Source: an uncultured cyanobacterium (lineage in GTDB: Bacteria; Cyanobacteriota; Cyanobacteriia; Thermostichales; Thermostichaceae). Taken from it: DNA of 36,806 nucleotides. This document shows, one piece after another, positions 8,369-16,837 of the stretch; the stretch's first letter is position 1, and each line of letters opens with the position of its first letter. The stretch covers positions 1-36,806 of the forward strand of contig CALFBB010000062.1 in NCBI GenBank assembly GCA_937944885.1, given 5' to 3'. The translations under genes and the position numbers were made by a program. Under the pieces are notes generated by a model, which searched no databases, was not told where the DNA came from, and saw nothing but the letters and a program-made list of their open reading frames with translations.

Positions 8369-8588
8369 TTTACACTTTCTGGTTGCCGTTCTGAGTTACA
8401 AGTTGAGCCGTCTGCCAGATGAACAGGCCCAATTGGAAGCCAAACAGAAGCAAAATCTATGATTGGGTGAGGCTCCAGGTCTTTGTTACATCTGGGCTCG
8501 GTCGATCAGATGCTTTCACCTCAGGGTAGCAGATCCGCCCCAAGCTGCATCATGTTTATTCGAGTTTGTTTGGAAGGTACCACCAACT
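8369..8588. other. rpmJ-rpsM spacer, 220 bp
   Basis: An unusually long gap for neighbouring ribosomal protein genes. No gene is recognised in it. The frame of rpsM is open back to 8463 but nothing there matches S13. GGAAGGT at about 8572-8578 lies 10 nt before the rpsM ATG and is its likely ribosome site. Confidence 0.4.
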
Positions 8589-8972
8589 ATGGCACGGATT
8601 GCGGGAGTTGACATCCCACGCGAAAAACGAGTTGAGATTGCCCTGACCTATATCTACGGGATTGGCTTAACGCGTGCCCGCCAAATTTTGGCAAAAACCG
8701 GGGTGAACCCAGATACCCGCACCCGTGATCTAACGGATGCAGAGGTAGCCGCTTTGCGGGCAACCGTGGAGGGTGACTACCAGGTAGAAGGGGATCTGCG
8801 TCGGCAAGAGGCGATGAACATCAAGCGGTTAATCGATATCGGCACCTACCGCGGTCGTCGCCATCGCCTGGGCCTGCCTGTGCGAGGCCAGCGCACCCGC
8901 ACCAATGCCCGTACTCGCAAAGGGGTCAAGAAAACGGTGGCCGGCAAGAAAAAGGCTCCTGCCAAGAAATAG
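8589..8972 (+). CDS. rpsM: 30S ribosomal protein S13
   Basis: A 127-residue S13, the head protein of the small subunit that contacts 5S/L5 bridges and tRNA. It begins [21 protein letters not shown], with the helix-two-turn-helix region [12 protein letters not shown] and the conserved [19 protein letters not shown] followed by NARTRKG. The C-terminus is Lys-rich. The ATG at 8589 matches the family start and has a ribosome site 10 nt upstream. A stretch of about 130 bp with short tandem repeats follows before rpsK. Confidence 0.97.
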   Translation: MARIAGVDIPREKRVEIALTYIYGIGLTRARQILAKTGVNPDTRTRDLTDAEVAALRATVEGDYQVEGDLRRQEAMNIKRLIDIGTYRGRRHRLGLPVRGQRTRTNARTRKGVKKTVAGKKKAPAKK

Positions 8973-9101
8973 TAACTGGACTTTGGCAGAAGGGAAGATG
9001 ATCTAAGTGATCTAAGACTGATCTAAGACGATCTAGGACAATCTAGGACGATCTTAGTATCCTAAGCAGTTAACAAAAGGACGTAAAGGACGTACAGGTA
9101 C
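8973..9101 (+). repeat. Tandem ~10-bp repeat tract before rpsK
   Basis: In the rpsM-rpsK gap the 8-mer GATCTAAG or a one/two-base variant recurs at 9000, 9009, 9020, 9030, about 9040 and 9050, a period close to one helical turn. The first three units are identical (GATCTAAG), the later ones GATCTAGG, AATCTAGG and GATCTTAG. The tract ends about 45 bp before the rpsK ATG. Such phased repeats could bind a protein or be a slippage-derived array; no function is shown. Confidence 0.7.
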
Positions 9102-9488
9102 ATGGCTCGGCAGCAACGGCGCGGACGTAAGGTCAAAAAGAACATCCCCAGTGGGGTGGCTTACATCCAGTCCACCTTCAACAACACCATCGTCACCATT
9201 ACGGATCCCAACGGGGATGTTGTCTCTTGGGCTTCGGCGGGATCCACCGGGTTCAAGGGGGCCAAGAAAGGCACCCCCTTTGCCGCTCAGACCGCTGCAG
9301 AAAGTGCGGCTCGTCAAGCGATGGAGAACGGTATGCGTCAGATTGAGGTGATGGTGAGTGGTCCTGGTGCTGGACGGGAAACGGCCATTCGTTCTCTGCA
9401 GGCCACGGGCTTGGAAATTACTCTAATTCGGGACATCACTCCTATCCCTCACAATGGATGTCGTCCCCCCAAGCGGCGGCGGGTCTAG
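9102..9488 (+). CDS. rpsK: 30S ribosomal protein S11
   Basis: A 128-residue S11, part of the small-subunit platform near the E site. It has the expected [21 protein letters not shown], then [19 protein letters not shown] and the C-terminal [18 protein letters not shown] with the near-invariant HNGCRPPK block. The start has no strong ribosome site beyond a GGACG run upstream. It is followed by a 135-bp spacer containing an inverted repeat and then rpoA. Confidence 0.97.
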   Translation: MARQQRRGRKVKKNIPSGVAYIQSTFNNTIVTITDPNGDVVSWASAGSTGFKGAKKGTPFAAQTAAESAARQAMENGMRQIEVMVSGPGAGRETAIRSLQATGLEITLIRDITPIPHNGCRPPKRRRV

Positions 9489-9533
9489 AGGATCCCAGCT
9501 TCTAGGGATCCCTTGCTATTCTGGGATCCCCTC
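9488..9533 (+). terminator. Inverted repeat between rpsK and rpoA (possible attenuator)
   Basis: GAGGATCCCAG (9488-9498) can pair with CTGGGATCCCCTC (9521-9533) with a two-base bulge, and a GGGATCCC palindrome (about 9505-9512) lies in the loop. No T-run follows, so a full intrinsic terminator is unlikely. It could be an RNA-processing or attenuation site, or simply clustered copies of the genome-wide GGGATCCC octamer. Confidence 0.35.
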
Positions 9534-9623
9534 TGAGAACTGCCTCAGATGATCTGTTGGTCTATTTGATTTGATCTATCCACGTAGCACTTTCCCAAAA
9601 TCAAGCCAAACGGATAAGGCCCT

Positions 9624-10619
9624 ATGATGCAAACCAGTCGGACACTTCACAACTTGGGCAGCAAGGGAAGTTTGAGCACCACTACCTACCAAACTGAGTG
9701 TGTCGAATCCCATCAGGATGCTGCTGGTGTGCACTATGGTAAGTTTGCTTTGGGGCCATTGGAGCGGGGCCAGGGGATCACTGTAGGCAATGCCCTGCGG
9801 CGGGTTTTGCTCTCCAACTTAGAGGGCACAGCGGTCACGGCTGTGCGGATCGCCGGGGTGAGCCATGAATTTTCTACGGTGCCAGGGGTACGGGAGGATG
9901 TTATGGAAATCCTCCTGAACATGAAAGATCTGGTGCTGCGTTCCACAGCTCCAGAGAATCAGATGGGCCGTTTGCTAGCGCAAGGGCCAGGAGAGGTCAC
10001 TGCCGAGAAGCTGCAACTGCCCAGTGAGGTGGAGGTGGTCAATCCCCGTCACCACATCGCTACCCTCTCGGAGGGGGCCATTTTGGAAATGGAGTTCATG
10101 ATCAGCCGTGGACGTGGCTATCGGGCTGTGGATTACTCGAATAACCAGGCCATGGCGATTGACTTTTTGCAGATCGATTCTGTCTTCATGCCGGTGCGCA
10201 AGGTGAACTACTCGGTGGAGGCGGCTCGGGTTGGCGAGTCTCTAGAAAAAGATCGCCTGATGCTAGAGATTTGGACCAATGGTAGCCTTACCCCCCAAGA
10301 GGCTCTGAGCCAAGCTGCACGTATTTTGGTGGAATTGTTCCTGCCCCTGCAGGAGGTCAGCTTCGATACCCCAATTGCGCCTCAGCAAACGGAAGACAAT
10401 CAGAAAAACCAGATCCCGATCGAAGAGCTACAGCTGTCGGTACGTGCCTACAACTGTCTGAAGCGAGCTCAGATCAACACAGTAGCCGATCTGTTGGTTT
10501 ACACCGAGGAGGATTTGCTGGAGATCAAAAACTTTGGCCAGAAATCTGCCGAAGAGGTGGTCCAGGCGCTGAAGACACGCCTGGGCCTGACCTTACCGCG
10601 AGAAAAGAGCAGGACCTAG
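9624..10619 (+). CDS. rpoA: RNA polymerase subunit alpha
   Basis: The alpha subunit nucleates RNA polymerase assembly and contacts UP elements and activators. The N-terminal dimerisation domain carries HYGKFALGPLERGQGITVGNALRRVLLSNLEG, and the C-terminal domain (about 262-322) carries LSVRAYNCLKRAQINTVADLL and LLEIKNFGQKSAEEVVQAL. Total length is 331 residues. The first ~21 residues precede the usual start (YQTECVES here) and are not typical of the family. A TTG at 9672 with AAGGGA just before it would give a conventional N-terminus, so the start is uncertain. Confidence 0.97.
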   Translation: MMQTSRTLHNLGSKGSLSTTTYQTECVESHQDAAGVHYGKFALGPLERGQGITVGNALRRVLLSNLEGTAVTAVRIAGVSHEFSTVPGVREDVMEILLNMKDLVLRSTAPENQMGRLLAQGPGEVTAEKLQLPSEVEVVNPRHHIATLSEGAILEMEFMISRGRGYRAVDYSNNQAMAIDFLQIDSVFMPVRKVNYSVEAARVGESLEKDRLMLEIWTNGSLTPQEALSQAARILVELFLPLQEVSFDTPIAPQQTEDNQKNQIPIEELQLSVRAYNCLKRAQINTVADLLVYTEEDLLEIKNFGQKSAEEVVQALKTRLGLTLPREKSRT

Positions 10620-10683
10620 GGATCCTGCTACCCCCGTATGGATGGTATGGATTGAAATCAGTTGAATCAGGATACAGGCTACC

Positions 10684-11034
10684 ATGCGTCACCGTTGTCG
10701 TACCCCCCACCTAAACAAACCTGCCGACCAACGCAAAGCCCTGTTGCGGGCTCTCACCACGGCGCTACTGCGGGAGGGGCGCATTATCACCACCAAAGCT
10801 CGCGCCAAGGCGATTCGCTCCACCACCGAGAAGATGATCACTTTGGCCAAGGATGGATCCCTGGCGGCACGTCGGCAGGCGATGGGCTATGTCTATGACA
10901 AAGCTTTGGTTAGCTCCTTGTTTGAGCAGGCTCCTGAGCGCTATCGGGATCGAGCCGGTGGCTACACCCGCATTTTGCGCACCGTGCGACGGCGGGGTGA
11001 TGGGGCAGAAATGGCTGTGATCGAACTGGTCTGA
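10684..11034 (+). CDS. rplQ: 50S ribosomal protein L17
   Basis: A 116-residue L17, located near the exit tunnel of the large subunit. It starts [29 protein letters not shown], a family hallmark, followed by [26 protein letters not shown] and the C-terminal [25 protein letters not shown]. Length is normal. It follows rpoA by 64 bp and precedes truA by only 6 bp, so the three are probably cotranscribed. Confidence 0.97.
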   Translation: MRHRCRTPHLNKPADQRKALLRALTTALLREGRIITTKARAKAIRSTTEKMITLAKDGSLAARRQAMGYVYDKALVSSLFEQAPERYRDRAGGYTRILRTVRRRGDGAEMAVIELV

Positions 11035-11040
11035 GATTCC

Positions 11041-11886
11041 ATGCAGTACTGTCGCATTGCTCTTAGAGTTCAATACCTCGGTAGCAGCTTCCATGGTTGG
11101 CAGCGTCAAGTAGCCCACCGCACGGTGCAGGGGGTTTTGGAAGAGGCGATTGCCTCCCGGGCCGGCCATGAGGTTACTGTGCATGGGGCTGGCCGTACAG
11201 ATGCAGGGGTGCATGCGGCAGGTCAAGTGGCCCATTTCGACACTACCTCTACCATTCGCCCTGGTGATTGGAGCAGGATTTTGAATGCCTGTCTGCCAGA
11301 CGATGTGGTGGTGTTGGCTTCGGTGCAGGTGTCCGATACCTGGCATGCTCGTTTTTCAGCAATATGGCGACGCTATCGTTACTTAATCCTGAACCGGGAG
11401 CAGCCGGATGTCTTTTGGCGGCTGTTTAGTTGGCATGTGCGCTGGCCCCTGCAGGTGGAGCGAATGTCGGAGGCTCTCAACTCATTGCTGGGAGAGCATA
11501 GCCTAGAAGCTTTTCGCTGCACGGGATCCCAACGGGCTCATTCTCTGGTTCAGGTGCAGGAGGTGCTTTGCCAAAGGTTAGGGGAGATGATCAGCATCGA
11601 GGTGCAGGCCAGTGGCTTTCTCTACCGCATGATGCGGCTGCTGGTGGGATCCCTGCAGGTGGTGGGTCGTGGTGAGCTGAGCCCGCAGGAATTTGTGCGA
11701 CTGTGGCAACACAACGACTGGAGGTTGATGCGTACCCGCTACAGTGCCCCCCCCCAAGGCCTCTGCCTGACGGATGTGGGTTATGTGACGGATCCCTTTG
11801 GCCAGCTGTTTGCTCACTCGCCGCCCTTTTGGGCACTGACCGCTTCTACTCCCCCGTTTGCTCCTCTCATCCATTCCTTCGCTTAA
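11041..11886 (+). CDS. truA: tRNA pseudouridine(38-40) synthase
   Basis: A 281-residue TruA, which converts uridines 38-40 of the tRNA anticodon arm to pseudouridine. Family blocks are [15 protein letters not shown] near the N-terminus, [18 protein letters not shown] with the catalytic Asp, [12 protein letters not shown], and [19 protein letters not shown]. The final ~30 residues after [12 protein letters not shown] are poorly conserved in general. It begins 6 bp after rplQ and ends 17 bp before rplM. This gene order is common in cyanobacteria. Confidence 0.95.
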   Translation: MQYCRIALRVQYLGSSFHGWQRQVAHRTVQGVLEEAIASRAGHEVTVHGAGRTDAGVHAAGQVAHFDTTSTIRPGDWSRILNACLPDDVVVLASVQVSDTWHARFSAIWRRYRYLILNREQPDVFWRLFSWHVRWPLQVERMSEALNSLLGEHSLEAFRCTGSQRAHSLVQVQEVLCQRLGEMISIEVQASGFLYRMMRLLVGSLQVVGRGELSPQEFVRLWQHNDWRLMRTRYSAPPQGLCLTDVGYVTDPFGQLFAHSPPFWALTASTPPFAPLIHSFA

Positions 11887-11903
11887 TTTTTTCCTTGACT
11901 GCT

Positions 11904-12359
11904 ATGAACAAAACTCCTCTGCCCCCTCCACAGACCACAACCCCTCAGTGGTACCTGGTGGATGCTGCCAATCAGCGCCTGGGTCGTCTGGCTGCTGCCG
12001 TTGCTACCTTGTTGCGGGGAAAACATAAACCTGGCTTTACCCCTCACCTGGATACAGGTGATTATGTCGTTGTGATCAACGCCGAGAAAGTGGCCATTAC
12101 CGGCAAGAAGCGCACCCAAAAGATTTACCGGCGTCACTCGGGGCGTCCGGGTGGCATGAAAACAGAAACCTTTGCCCAACTCCAAGCCCGCTTGCCAGAA
12201 CGAGTCATCGAGAAAGCTGTCAAAGGTATGTTGCCCCACACCCGCTTAGGCCGTCAGCAGTTCACCAAACTCAAGGTCTATGCCGGGCCGCAACACCCTC
12301 ATGAGGCACAACAGCCTCAGGTTTATCCTCTCAACACGATTCCAGGAGCAAAAGCATGA
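11904..12359 (+). CDS. rplM: 50S ribosomal protein L13
   Basis: A 151-residue L13, an early-assembling large-subunit protein. After a short Pro/Thr-rich lead ([10 protein letters not shown]) come [56 protein letters not shown] and a [33 protein letters not shown]-type ending. The upstream open frame overlaps truA in another frame, so the ATG at 11904 is chosen by family length. Its stop overlaps the rpsI start in an ATGA, indicating translational coupling. Confidence 0.97.
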   Translation: MNKTPLPPPQTTTPQWYLVDAANQRLGRLAAAVATLLRGKHKPGFTPHLDTGDYVVVINAEKVAITGKKRTQKIYRRHSGRPGGMKTETFAQLQARLPERVIEKAVKGMLPHTRLGRQQFTKLKVYAGPQHPHEAQQPQVYPLNTIPGAKA

Positions 12360-12763
12360 CACAAGCGAGCAGCCCAGCCGTCTATTGGGGAACCGGACGC
12401 CGTAAAACTGCTGTTGCCCGTGTCCGTTTGGTGCCGGGTACCGGCAAGGTGATCATCAACGACAGACCCGGTGATCAGTACTTGCAGTATCAAGAACTGC
12501 TGTTAACCAACGTGAAGGGGCCACTGGAGATCCTTGGATTGGAAAATTCCTACGACATTCTGGTACGCGCCCATGGAGGCGGAGTCCATGGCCAGGCGGA
12601 TGCCATCAAACTGGGCGTAGCACGGGCCCTGTGCGAGATGGATCCCGCCAACCGCGGCCCTCTCAAAGTGGAAGGCTACCTGAAGCGGGATCCACGGGCG
12701 GTGGAACGGAAGAAATACGGTTTGCGCAAAGCCCGCAAAGCTCCTCAATACTCGAAGCGTTAG
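12356..12763 (+). CDS. rpsI: 30S ribosomal protein S9
   Basis: A 135-residue S9, whose C-terminal tail reaches the P site. It has [22 protein letters not shown], then [20 protein letters not shown] and the [26 protein letters not shown] tail ending in the family's Lys-Arg. The start overlaps the rplM stop by 4 bp. A 90-bp gap separates it from rpmE. Confidence 0.97.
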   Translation: MTQASSPAVYWGTGRRKTAVARVRLVPGTGKVIINDRPGDQYLQYQELLLTNVKGPLEILGLENSYDILVRAHGGGVHGQADAIKLGVARALCEMDPANRGPLKVEGYLKRDPRAVERKKYGLRKARKAPQYSKR

Positions 12764-12853
12764 TTCCGGCCCGGGGGATTGACTGGCATCCCTGTCCTTG
12801 TTTTTCATGGATGAATATAGACTTAAGAGTTTGGAGAAAGCTTGGAGGTTACC

Positions 12854-13081
12854 ATGCCCAAGAAAGGACTACACCCACAGTGGTACCCAGAGGCCAAAGT
12901 TATTTGCAATGGGGAAGTGGTGATGACAGTGGGATCCACCCAACCGGAGCTAAAAGTGGATGTCTGGTCCGGCAATCATCCCTTTTTCACCGGTAGCCAG
13001 AAGATCATCGACACCGAGGGCCGGGTCGAGAAGTTCATGCGCAAATACGGCATGGGTGTTAGCAAAAAGGCCAAGTCCTAG
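12854..13081 (+). CDS. rpmE: 50S ribosomal protein L31
   Basis: A 75-residue L31. It begins MPKKGLHPQWYPEAKVICNGEVV and contains WSGNHPFFTGSQKIIDTEGRVEKF. Only one cysteine is visible and the CxxC zinc site is missing, so this is the zinc-independent (C-minus) form. TGGAGGT at 12843-12849 lies 4-5 nt before the ATG at 12854; an in-frame TTG at 12842 would overlap that ribosome site and is rejected. It is followed after 56 bp by prfA. Confidence 0.95.
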   Translation: MPKKGLHPQWYPEAKVICNGEVVMTVGSTQPELKVDVWSGNHPFFTGSQKIIDTEGRVEKFMRKYGMGVSKKAKS

Positions 13082-13137
13082 ATAGGGCAAGGCTGGATTT
13101 GTCGGTAATGCTTTGAGTCCTGGGTAGCACTGGATCT

Positions 13138-14229
13138 ATGGCTTCTGCTCAACTAATCGATCAGCTCAAACAGGTCGAAACCACCTTTGAGGAACTGACG
13201 GTGCGTCTGGCGGATCCAGATGTGGCCACTGACCCTGTTGAATTGCAACGCATTGCCAAGGCGCGCTCTTCTTTGGAAGCAACCGTAAAGGCTTTTCACG
13301 ACTGGCAAAACCTGATTCGAGATCTCAAGCAGGCAGAAGAAGTGTTGCGGGAGTCCACCGCCGACCCAGATATGGCGGCTATGGCCGCACTGGAGCTACA
13401 AGAACTGCGCTCCCGTCAGCAACAGCTGGAAGCACAGCTAACCCTGCTGCTCTTGCCGCGGGATCCCAACGATGACAAAAACATCATGTTGGAGATTCGT
13501 GCCGGTACGGGTGGGGATGAGGCAGCCCTATGGGCAGCGGATTTAGCTCGCATGTACATTCGCTATGCCGAGAAGCTGGGTTGGTCGGTGCGGTTGGCCA
13601 GTCTCTCGGAAGGGGAATTGGGGGGATACAAAGAAGCGATTCTAGAAATTGAGGGGGATCAGGTCTACAGCAAACTCAAGTTTGAGGCGGGGGTACACCG
13701 GGTGCAGCGGGTACCGGCTACAGAAGCCCAGGGGCGCGTCCACACCTCGACGGCAACTGTGGCGGTGATGCCGGAAGTGGATGAAGTGGATGTTGTGATT
13801 GACCCCAAAGATATTGAAATCAAGACAGCTCGATCTGGTGGAGCGGGGGGCCAAAATGTGAACAAGGTGGAAACGGCGGTGGATCTGATTCACAAGCCCA
13901 CCGGGATCCGCGTGTTTTGTACTGAAGAACGATCCCAGTTGCAGAACCGCCAGCGGGCGATGCAGATTTTGCGGGCCAAGCTTTATGAGATGAAGTTGCA
14001 GGAGCAACTGGCTTCCATCAGTTCCAGCCGGCGCATGCAGGTGGGTACGGGATCCCGTTCGGAGAAAATTCGCACCTACAACTACAAAGACAACCGTGTT
14101 ACTGATCATCGCTTGAATCAGAACTTCCCTCTGCAACCGATTCTGGAAGGGGAGCTGGATGACCTCATTCAAGCCTGTATCGGTCTTTATCAAAAAGAAT
14201 TGTTGGCAGAAATGTCATCTTCCTCTTAG
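13138..14229 (+). CDS. prfA: Peptide chain release factor 1
   Basis: A 363-residue RF1 that ends translation at UAA and UAG. The stop-codon reading motif is PAT (residues 193-195) in [14 protein letters not shown], which marks RF1 as opposed to the SPF motif of RF2. The peptidyl-transferase motif GGQ is at 237-239 in [16 protein letters not shown]; its Gln is normally methylated by PrmC. N-terminal coiled-coil domain and length are normal. It is the last gene of the translation cluster and is followed by about 335 bp without a recognised gene. Confidence 0.96.
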   Translation: MASAQLIDQLKQVETTFEELTVRLADPDVATDPVELQRIAKARSSLEATVKAFHDWQNLIRDLKQAEEVLRESTADPDMAAMAALELQELRSRQQQLEAQLTLLLLPRDPNDDKNIMLEIRAGTGGDEAALWAADLARMYIRYAEKLGWSVRLASLSEGELGGYKEAILEIEGDQVYSKLKFEAGVHRVQRVPATEAQGRVHTSTATVAVMPEVDEVDVVIDPKDIEIKTARSGGAGGQNVNKVETAVDLIHKPTGIRVFCTEERSQLQNRQRAMQILRAKLYEMKLQEQLASISSSRRMQVGTGSRSEKIRTYNYKDNRVTDHRLNQNFPLQPILEGELDDLIQACIGLYQKELLAEMSSSS

Positions 14230-14565
14230 TTTCTATCCTGGAAAGCAACGGGAAAACCGCTCTGGAGAACCCATATTTGGGCGATGTATTAAGACAAGAA
14301 AGCCCTGGTCAAGCGAGCCCACCTCTGTTGGCAGGGGTGCTGCACCCGTAGCTGGGATTGGGAGCAGCAGCAGGCGGTCCTCCATGGGCGGAGGGCGGTG
14401 TCTTTGGATCAAAGGGATCCCCACGTTTGGCTCAAGGAACACTCGACACTCATCCTTAGAGGTGAGGCTTCCCACCGTTTGAGCTAAGCTGAGCAGGGGC
14501 TTTTGGGGAAGGGGAGGGATCCCTTCCCGGCATTGTGGATGGCTTGGCTCAAGGATGTTCTGGTT
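14230..14565. other. prfA-downstream spacer, 336 bp, with one hairpin
   Basis: No gene is recognised here. Near its end GGGAAGGG (14506-14513) pairs perfectly with CCCTTCCC (14521-14528) across a 7-nt loop, forming an 8-bp stem that includes a GGGATCCC copy. No T-run follows, so its role as terminator of the operon is uncertain; it may affect the leader of the next gene. Confidence 0.35.
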
Positions 14566-15786
14566 ATGCCTCTTTCTCCTCTTAGTTGGGCAGAATTGCA
14601 AGCTCTGGATACCTTCCACTGGGATCGAGTAGACGGGCCGACCAATGCCCAAGCCCGCTTGAGGCTCTTTGGTCATACCGAGGCGGAGGTCCAGGTGACC
14701 CTCTACCGGGATCACCACGCCTGGTGCCCCTATTGCCAGAAGGTTTGGTTGTGGCTGGAAGAGAAGCGGATCCCTTACCGCATTGAGAAGGTCACAATGT
14801 TTTGCTATGGGCAGAAAGAGAGCTGGTACAAGCGTAAAGTGCCCTCTGGGATGCTGCCTGCTTTAGAGCTGCAGGGCAGACTTCTTACAGAGAGTGACGA
14901 CATTTTGCTGGCGCTAGAACAGGTTTATGGTCCTCTCGGCCAAGGGATCCAGGATGCGCGGGTGGTACCTTTGCGGCAATTGGAGCGTCTACTCTTTCGG
15001 GCCTGGTGTCAGTGGTTGTGTTCACCGGTTCGTAGCGCTTCCCAGGAAGAACAGCATCGTCTGCAATTTCTTCAGGTGGTGAACAGGGTGGAAACAGCCC
15101 TTGCTCAAACCCCTGGCCCTTATTTTTTGCAGGAGTTTGGGGTAGTGGATGTAGTGTTTACCCCCTTTCTGGAGCGGATGAATGCCAGCCTGTACTACTA
15201 CAAAGGCTATTCGCTACGGGAAGAAAACCCCTATCTGCAAGCCTGGTTTGCCGCCATGGAGAGCCGGCCCACCTACCGGGGCACCCAGGGGGATTTTCAT
15301 ACCCATGTGCATGATCTGCCACCTCAACTGGGCGGTTGTTGGGAAAATAGGGAACCGCAAACCTTGCTTAACCAGCGGCGGGTGGATCACGGCCCCTGGA
15401 TGGGGTTACCAGATGTTGCTTATCCAGAGCCGGAAACTGCTCGAGTAGAAGCTCTGCATCGGGTGCTCAAGCATCGGACCAATCTGATTCGGGTGAATCC
15501 GGCAGAGGATAAGTTAATTGATGAGGCCTTACGAGCCGCACTCACCTACTTGATGACGGCAGAGGTTTGTCTACCGCCGCCCGGATCCGACTCGGCTCTG
15601 CGCTACCTGCGGGACCGGATAAGTGTGCCGCGGGATATGTCCATTTATGCAGCCAAGCGCTTGCGAGAGGCTTTGGAGACAACCGCAGCTCTGGTGGGAG
15701 ATGAGCAAGGGATCCCCATTCCCATCCGGCACCGCCGGGATCAAGATCCGGCCAACTTCCTCAGCACAGCCAGGTCGGCGGTTTAG
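14566..15786 (+). CDS. Large glutathione S-transferase-like protein
   Basis: A 406-residue soluble protein with an N-terminal thioredoxin-fold domain carrying CPYC (residues 54-57) in [22 protein letters not shown], followed by [24 protein letters not shown], the cis-Pro and substrate-contact region of GST N-domains. A helical C-domain with [15 protein letters not shown] follows. About 150 extra residues at the end (from HDLPPQLGG) lie beyond normal GST length; similar long versions are known in cyanobacteria and plastids. AAGGA at 14550-14554 supports the ATG at 14566; in-frame starts at 14539 and 14503 are less likely. Actual substrate is unknown; the dithiol CPYC suggests glutaredoxin-like redox work rather than classical conjugation. 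Confidence 0.8.
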   Translation: MPLSPLSWAELQALDTFHWDRVDGPTNAQARLRLFGHTEAEVQVTLYRDHHAWCPYCQKVWLWLEEKRIPYRIEKVTMFCYGQKESWYKRKVPSGMLPALELQGRLLTESDDILLALEQVYGPLGQGIQDARVVPLRQLERLLFRAWCQWLCSPVRSASQEEQHRLQFLQVVNRVETALAQTPGPYFLQEFGVVDVVFTPFLERMNASLYYYKGYSLREENPYLQAWFAAMESRPTYRGTQGDFHTHVHDLPPQLGGCWENREPQTLLNQRRVDHGPWMGLPDVAYPEPETARVEALHRVLKHRTNLIRVNPAEDKLIDEALRAALTYLMTAEVCLPPPGSDSALRYLRDRISVPRDMSIYAAKRLREALETTAALVGDEQGIPIPIRHRRDQDPANFLSTARSAV

Positions 15787-15817
15787 GGTGATGTCCAGAT
15801 CGTTGCACAACCGTTCC

Positions 15818-16672
15818 TCAGGAGGGATCCCTGCTGAGGTGGGCTGTCGGGGAACTGTCGAGGACCCGTCGCAGCACCCCGTTGATAAAGGTGGCTGACT
15901 CTGGATCCCCGTATTTCTTGGCCAATTCCACCGCTTCATTGATGGCTACTTTAACGGGGTTACTGGCTAGGATTTCCATTTCCACCACTGCCAAGCGCAG
16001 GATGTTCCGTTCAATACGGCCTAGGCGCTGCAATTGCCAACCCACCAAAGCTGCCTGCAAGCGAGCATCAATGGTTTCTTTGTGGCTCTGCAGAGCTGTC
16101 AGCAGTTGTAGGGCGTAGGCACGCACCTCCCGGGACTGGGCAATGTGTAGCAGCTCCGGCATGGACAAGGCTGTTCCCAGCCGGTTAACTGCCCCTTGGG
16201 TTAGATGCACCACATCATCCAAAATGTGCCGAACGCTGTTTAACCGTTTTTCCAGGTGGTCTAAAGATTGGCTGGCGTTGCTGAGGGCAACTTGGGCTTG
16301 CTGGGTTAACCCCACCAGCTCGCTATGGAGAGCTTGAACCGGTTGAGCATTGGCTCCACCGAGGGCGGTTTGCAGCTGTTTGAGCTGCCGTTGAATTTGC
16401 TGAATGCGGCTGCTAGAGGAACGGGATCCCCCAACTTCCTCAGGATCTTCTGTTTCGGTCAACAGCAGCGGATCACTCTCGTGTAGCAGACGGTCACTGC
16501 GTTGGATTTCGGCAGCAGCTGTAGAGAGCATTTCGGAGGTTTCCTCACTCAGGGCGCGCACCGCTGCCAGCAGTAAATCCTCCAGTTGTTTTTCGCTCAG
16601 TTTGGCCGCACTGGTCGGTAATTGATTTGCCCCCAGCAGGGCCAGTTCGCGGGCAATACGCCGAGGTTGCAT
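15818..16672 (-). CDS. nusB: Transcription antitermination factor NusB (long form)
   Basis: NusB binds boxA RNA with S10 to support processive transcription of rRNA. The N-terminus [16 protein letters not shown] and the C-terminus [48 protein letters not shown] are the usual family ends. At 284 residues it is about twice the size of E. coli NusB: residues about 45-155 form a Gln/Leu-rich, probably coiled-coil insertion. Cyanobacterial NusB proteins often carry such an insert. It lies downstream of the helicase on the same strand across a 165-bp gap with two small hairpins. Confidence 0.92.
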   Translation of the reverse strand: MQPRRIARELALLGANQLPTSAAKLSEKQLEDLLLAAVRALSEETSEMLSTAAAEIQRSDRLLHESDPLLLTETEDPEEVGGSRSSSSRIQQIQRQLKQLQTALGGANAQPVQALHSELVGLTQQAQVALSNASQSLDHLEKRLNSVRHILDDVVHLTQGAVNRLGTALSMPELLHIAQSREVRAYALQLLTALQSHKETIDARLQAALVGWQLQRLGRIERNILRLAVVEMEILASNPVKVAINEAVELAKKYGDPESATFINGVLRRVLDSSPTAHLSRDPS

Positions 16673-16714
16673 TGCAGAATACCCCTGACTCTAAAAACTA
16701 CCCTTCTACCCTTT

Positions 16715-16738
16715 CGCCGTAAGGCGGCACGCAAGTGC
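16715..16738 (-). promoter_or_regulatory. Twin GNRA-like tetraloop hairpins upstream of nusB
   Basis: Two perfect 4-bp-stem hairpins lie back to back: CGCC-GTAA-GGCG (16715-16726) and GCAC-GCAA-GTGC (16727-16738) as written on the plus strand. As plus-strand RNA both loops fit GNRA; on the minus strand, the nusB transcript, they become TTAC and TTGC loops. They sit 40-70 nt before the nusB ATG. A structured leader or the remnant of another RNA is possible. Confidence 0.35.
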
Positions 16739-16837
16739 TACCGGGCCTAGCTATGTTAACAGGCAGATAGGTACCGTTCGGGTTAGCGAGACGGAGTCCT
16801 TTGGATGGTTGGGGCAGGCTCAAGGGGTGAGTATGGC

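Noticed and set aside
9000-9057. CRISPR-like array
   Set aside because: Units of about 8-10 bp with spacers of only 1-3 bp and no cas gene; a simple tandem repeat.
10765-11346. 193-codon minus-strand ORF opposite rplQ/truA
   Set aside because: It is antisense to two clearly conserved genes, has no family features and spans their boundary; it is a shadow of their codon usage.
12779-12821. Promoter upstream of rpmE (TTGACT and TATAGA)
   Set aside because: The hexamers are about 31 bp apart, too far for a sigma-70 promoter.
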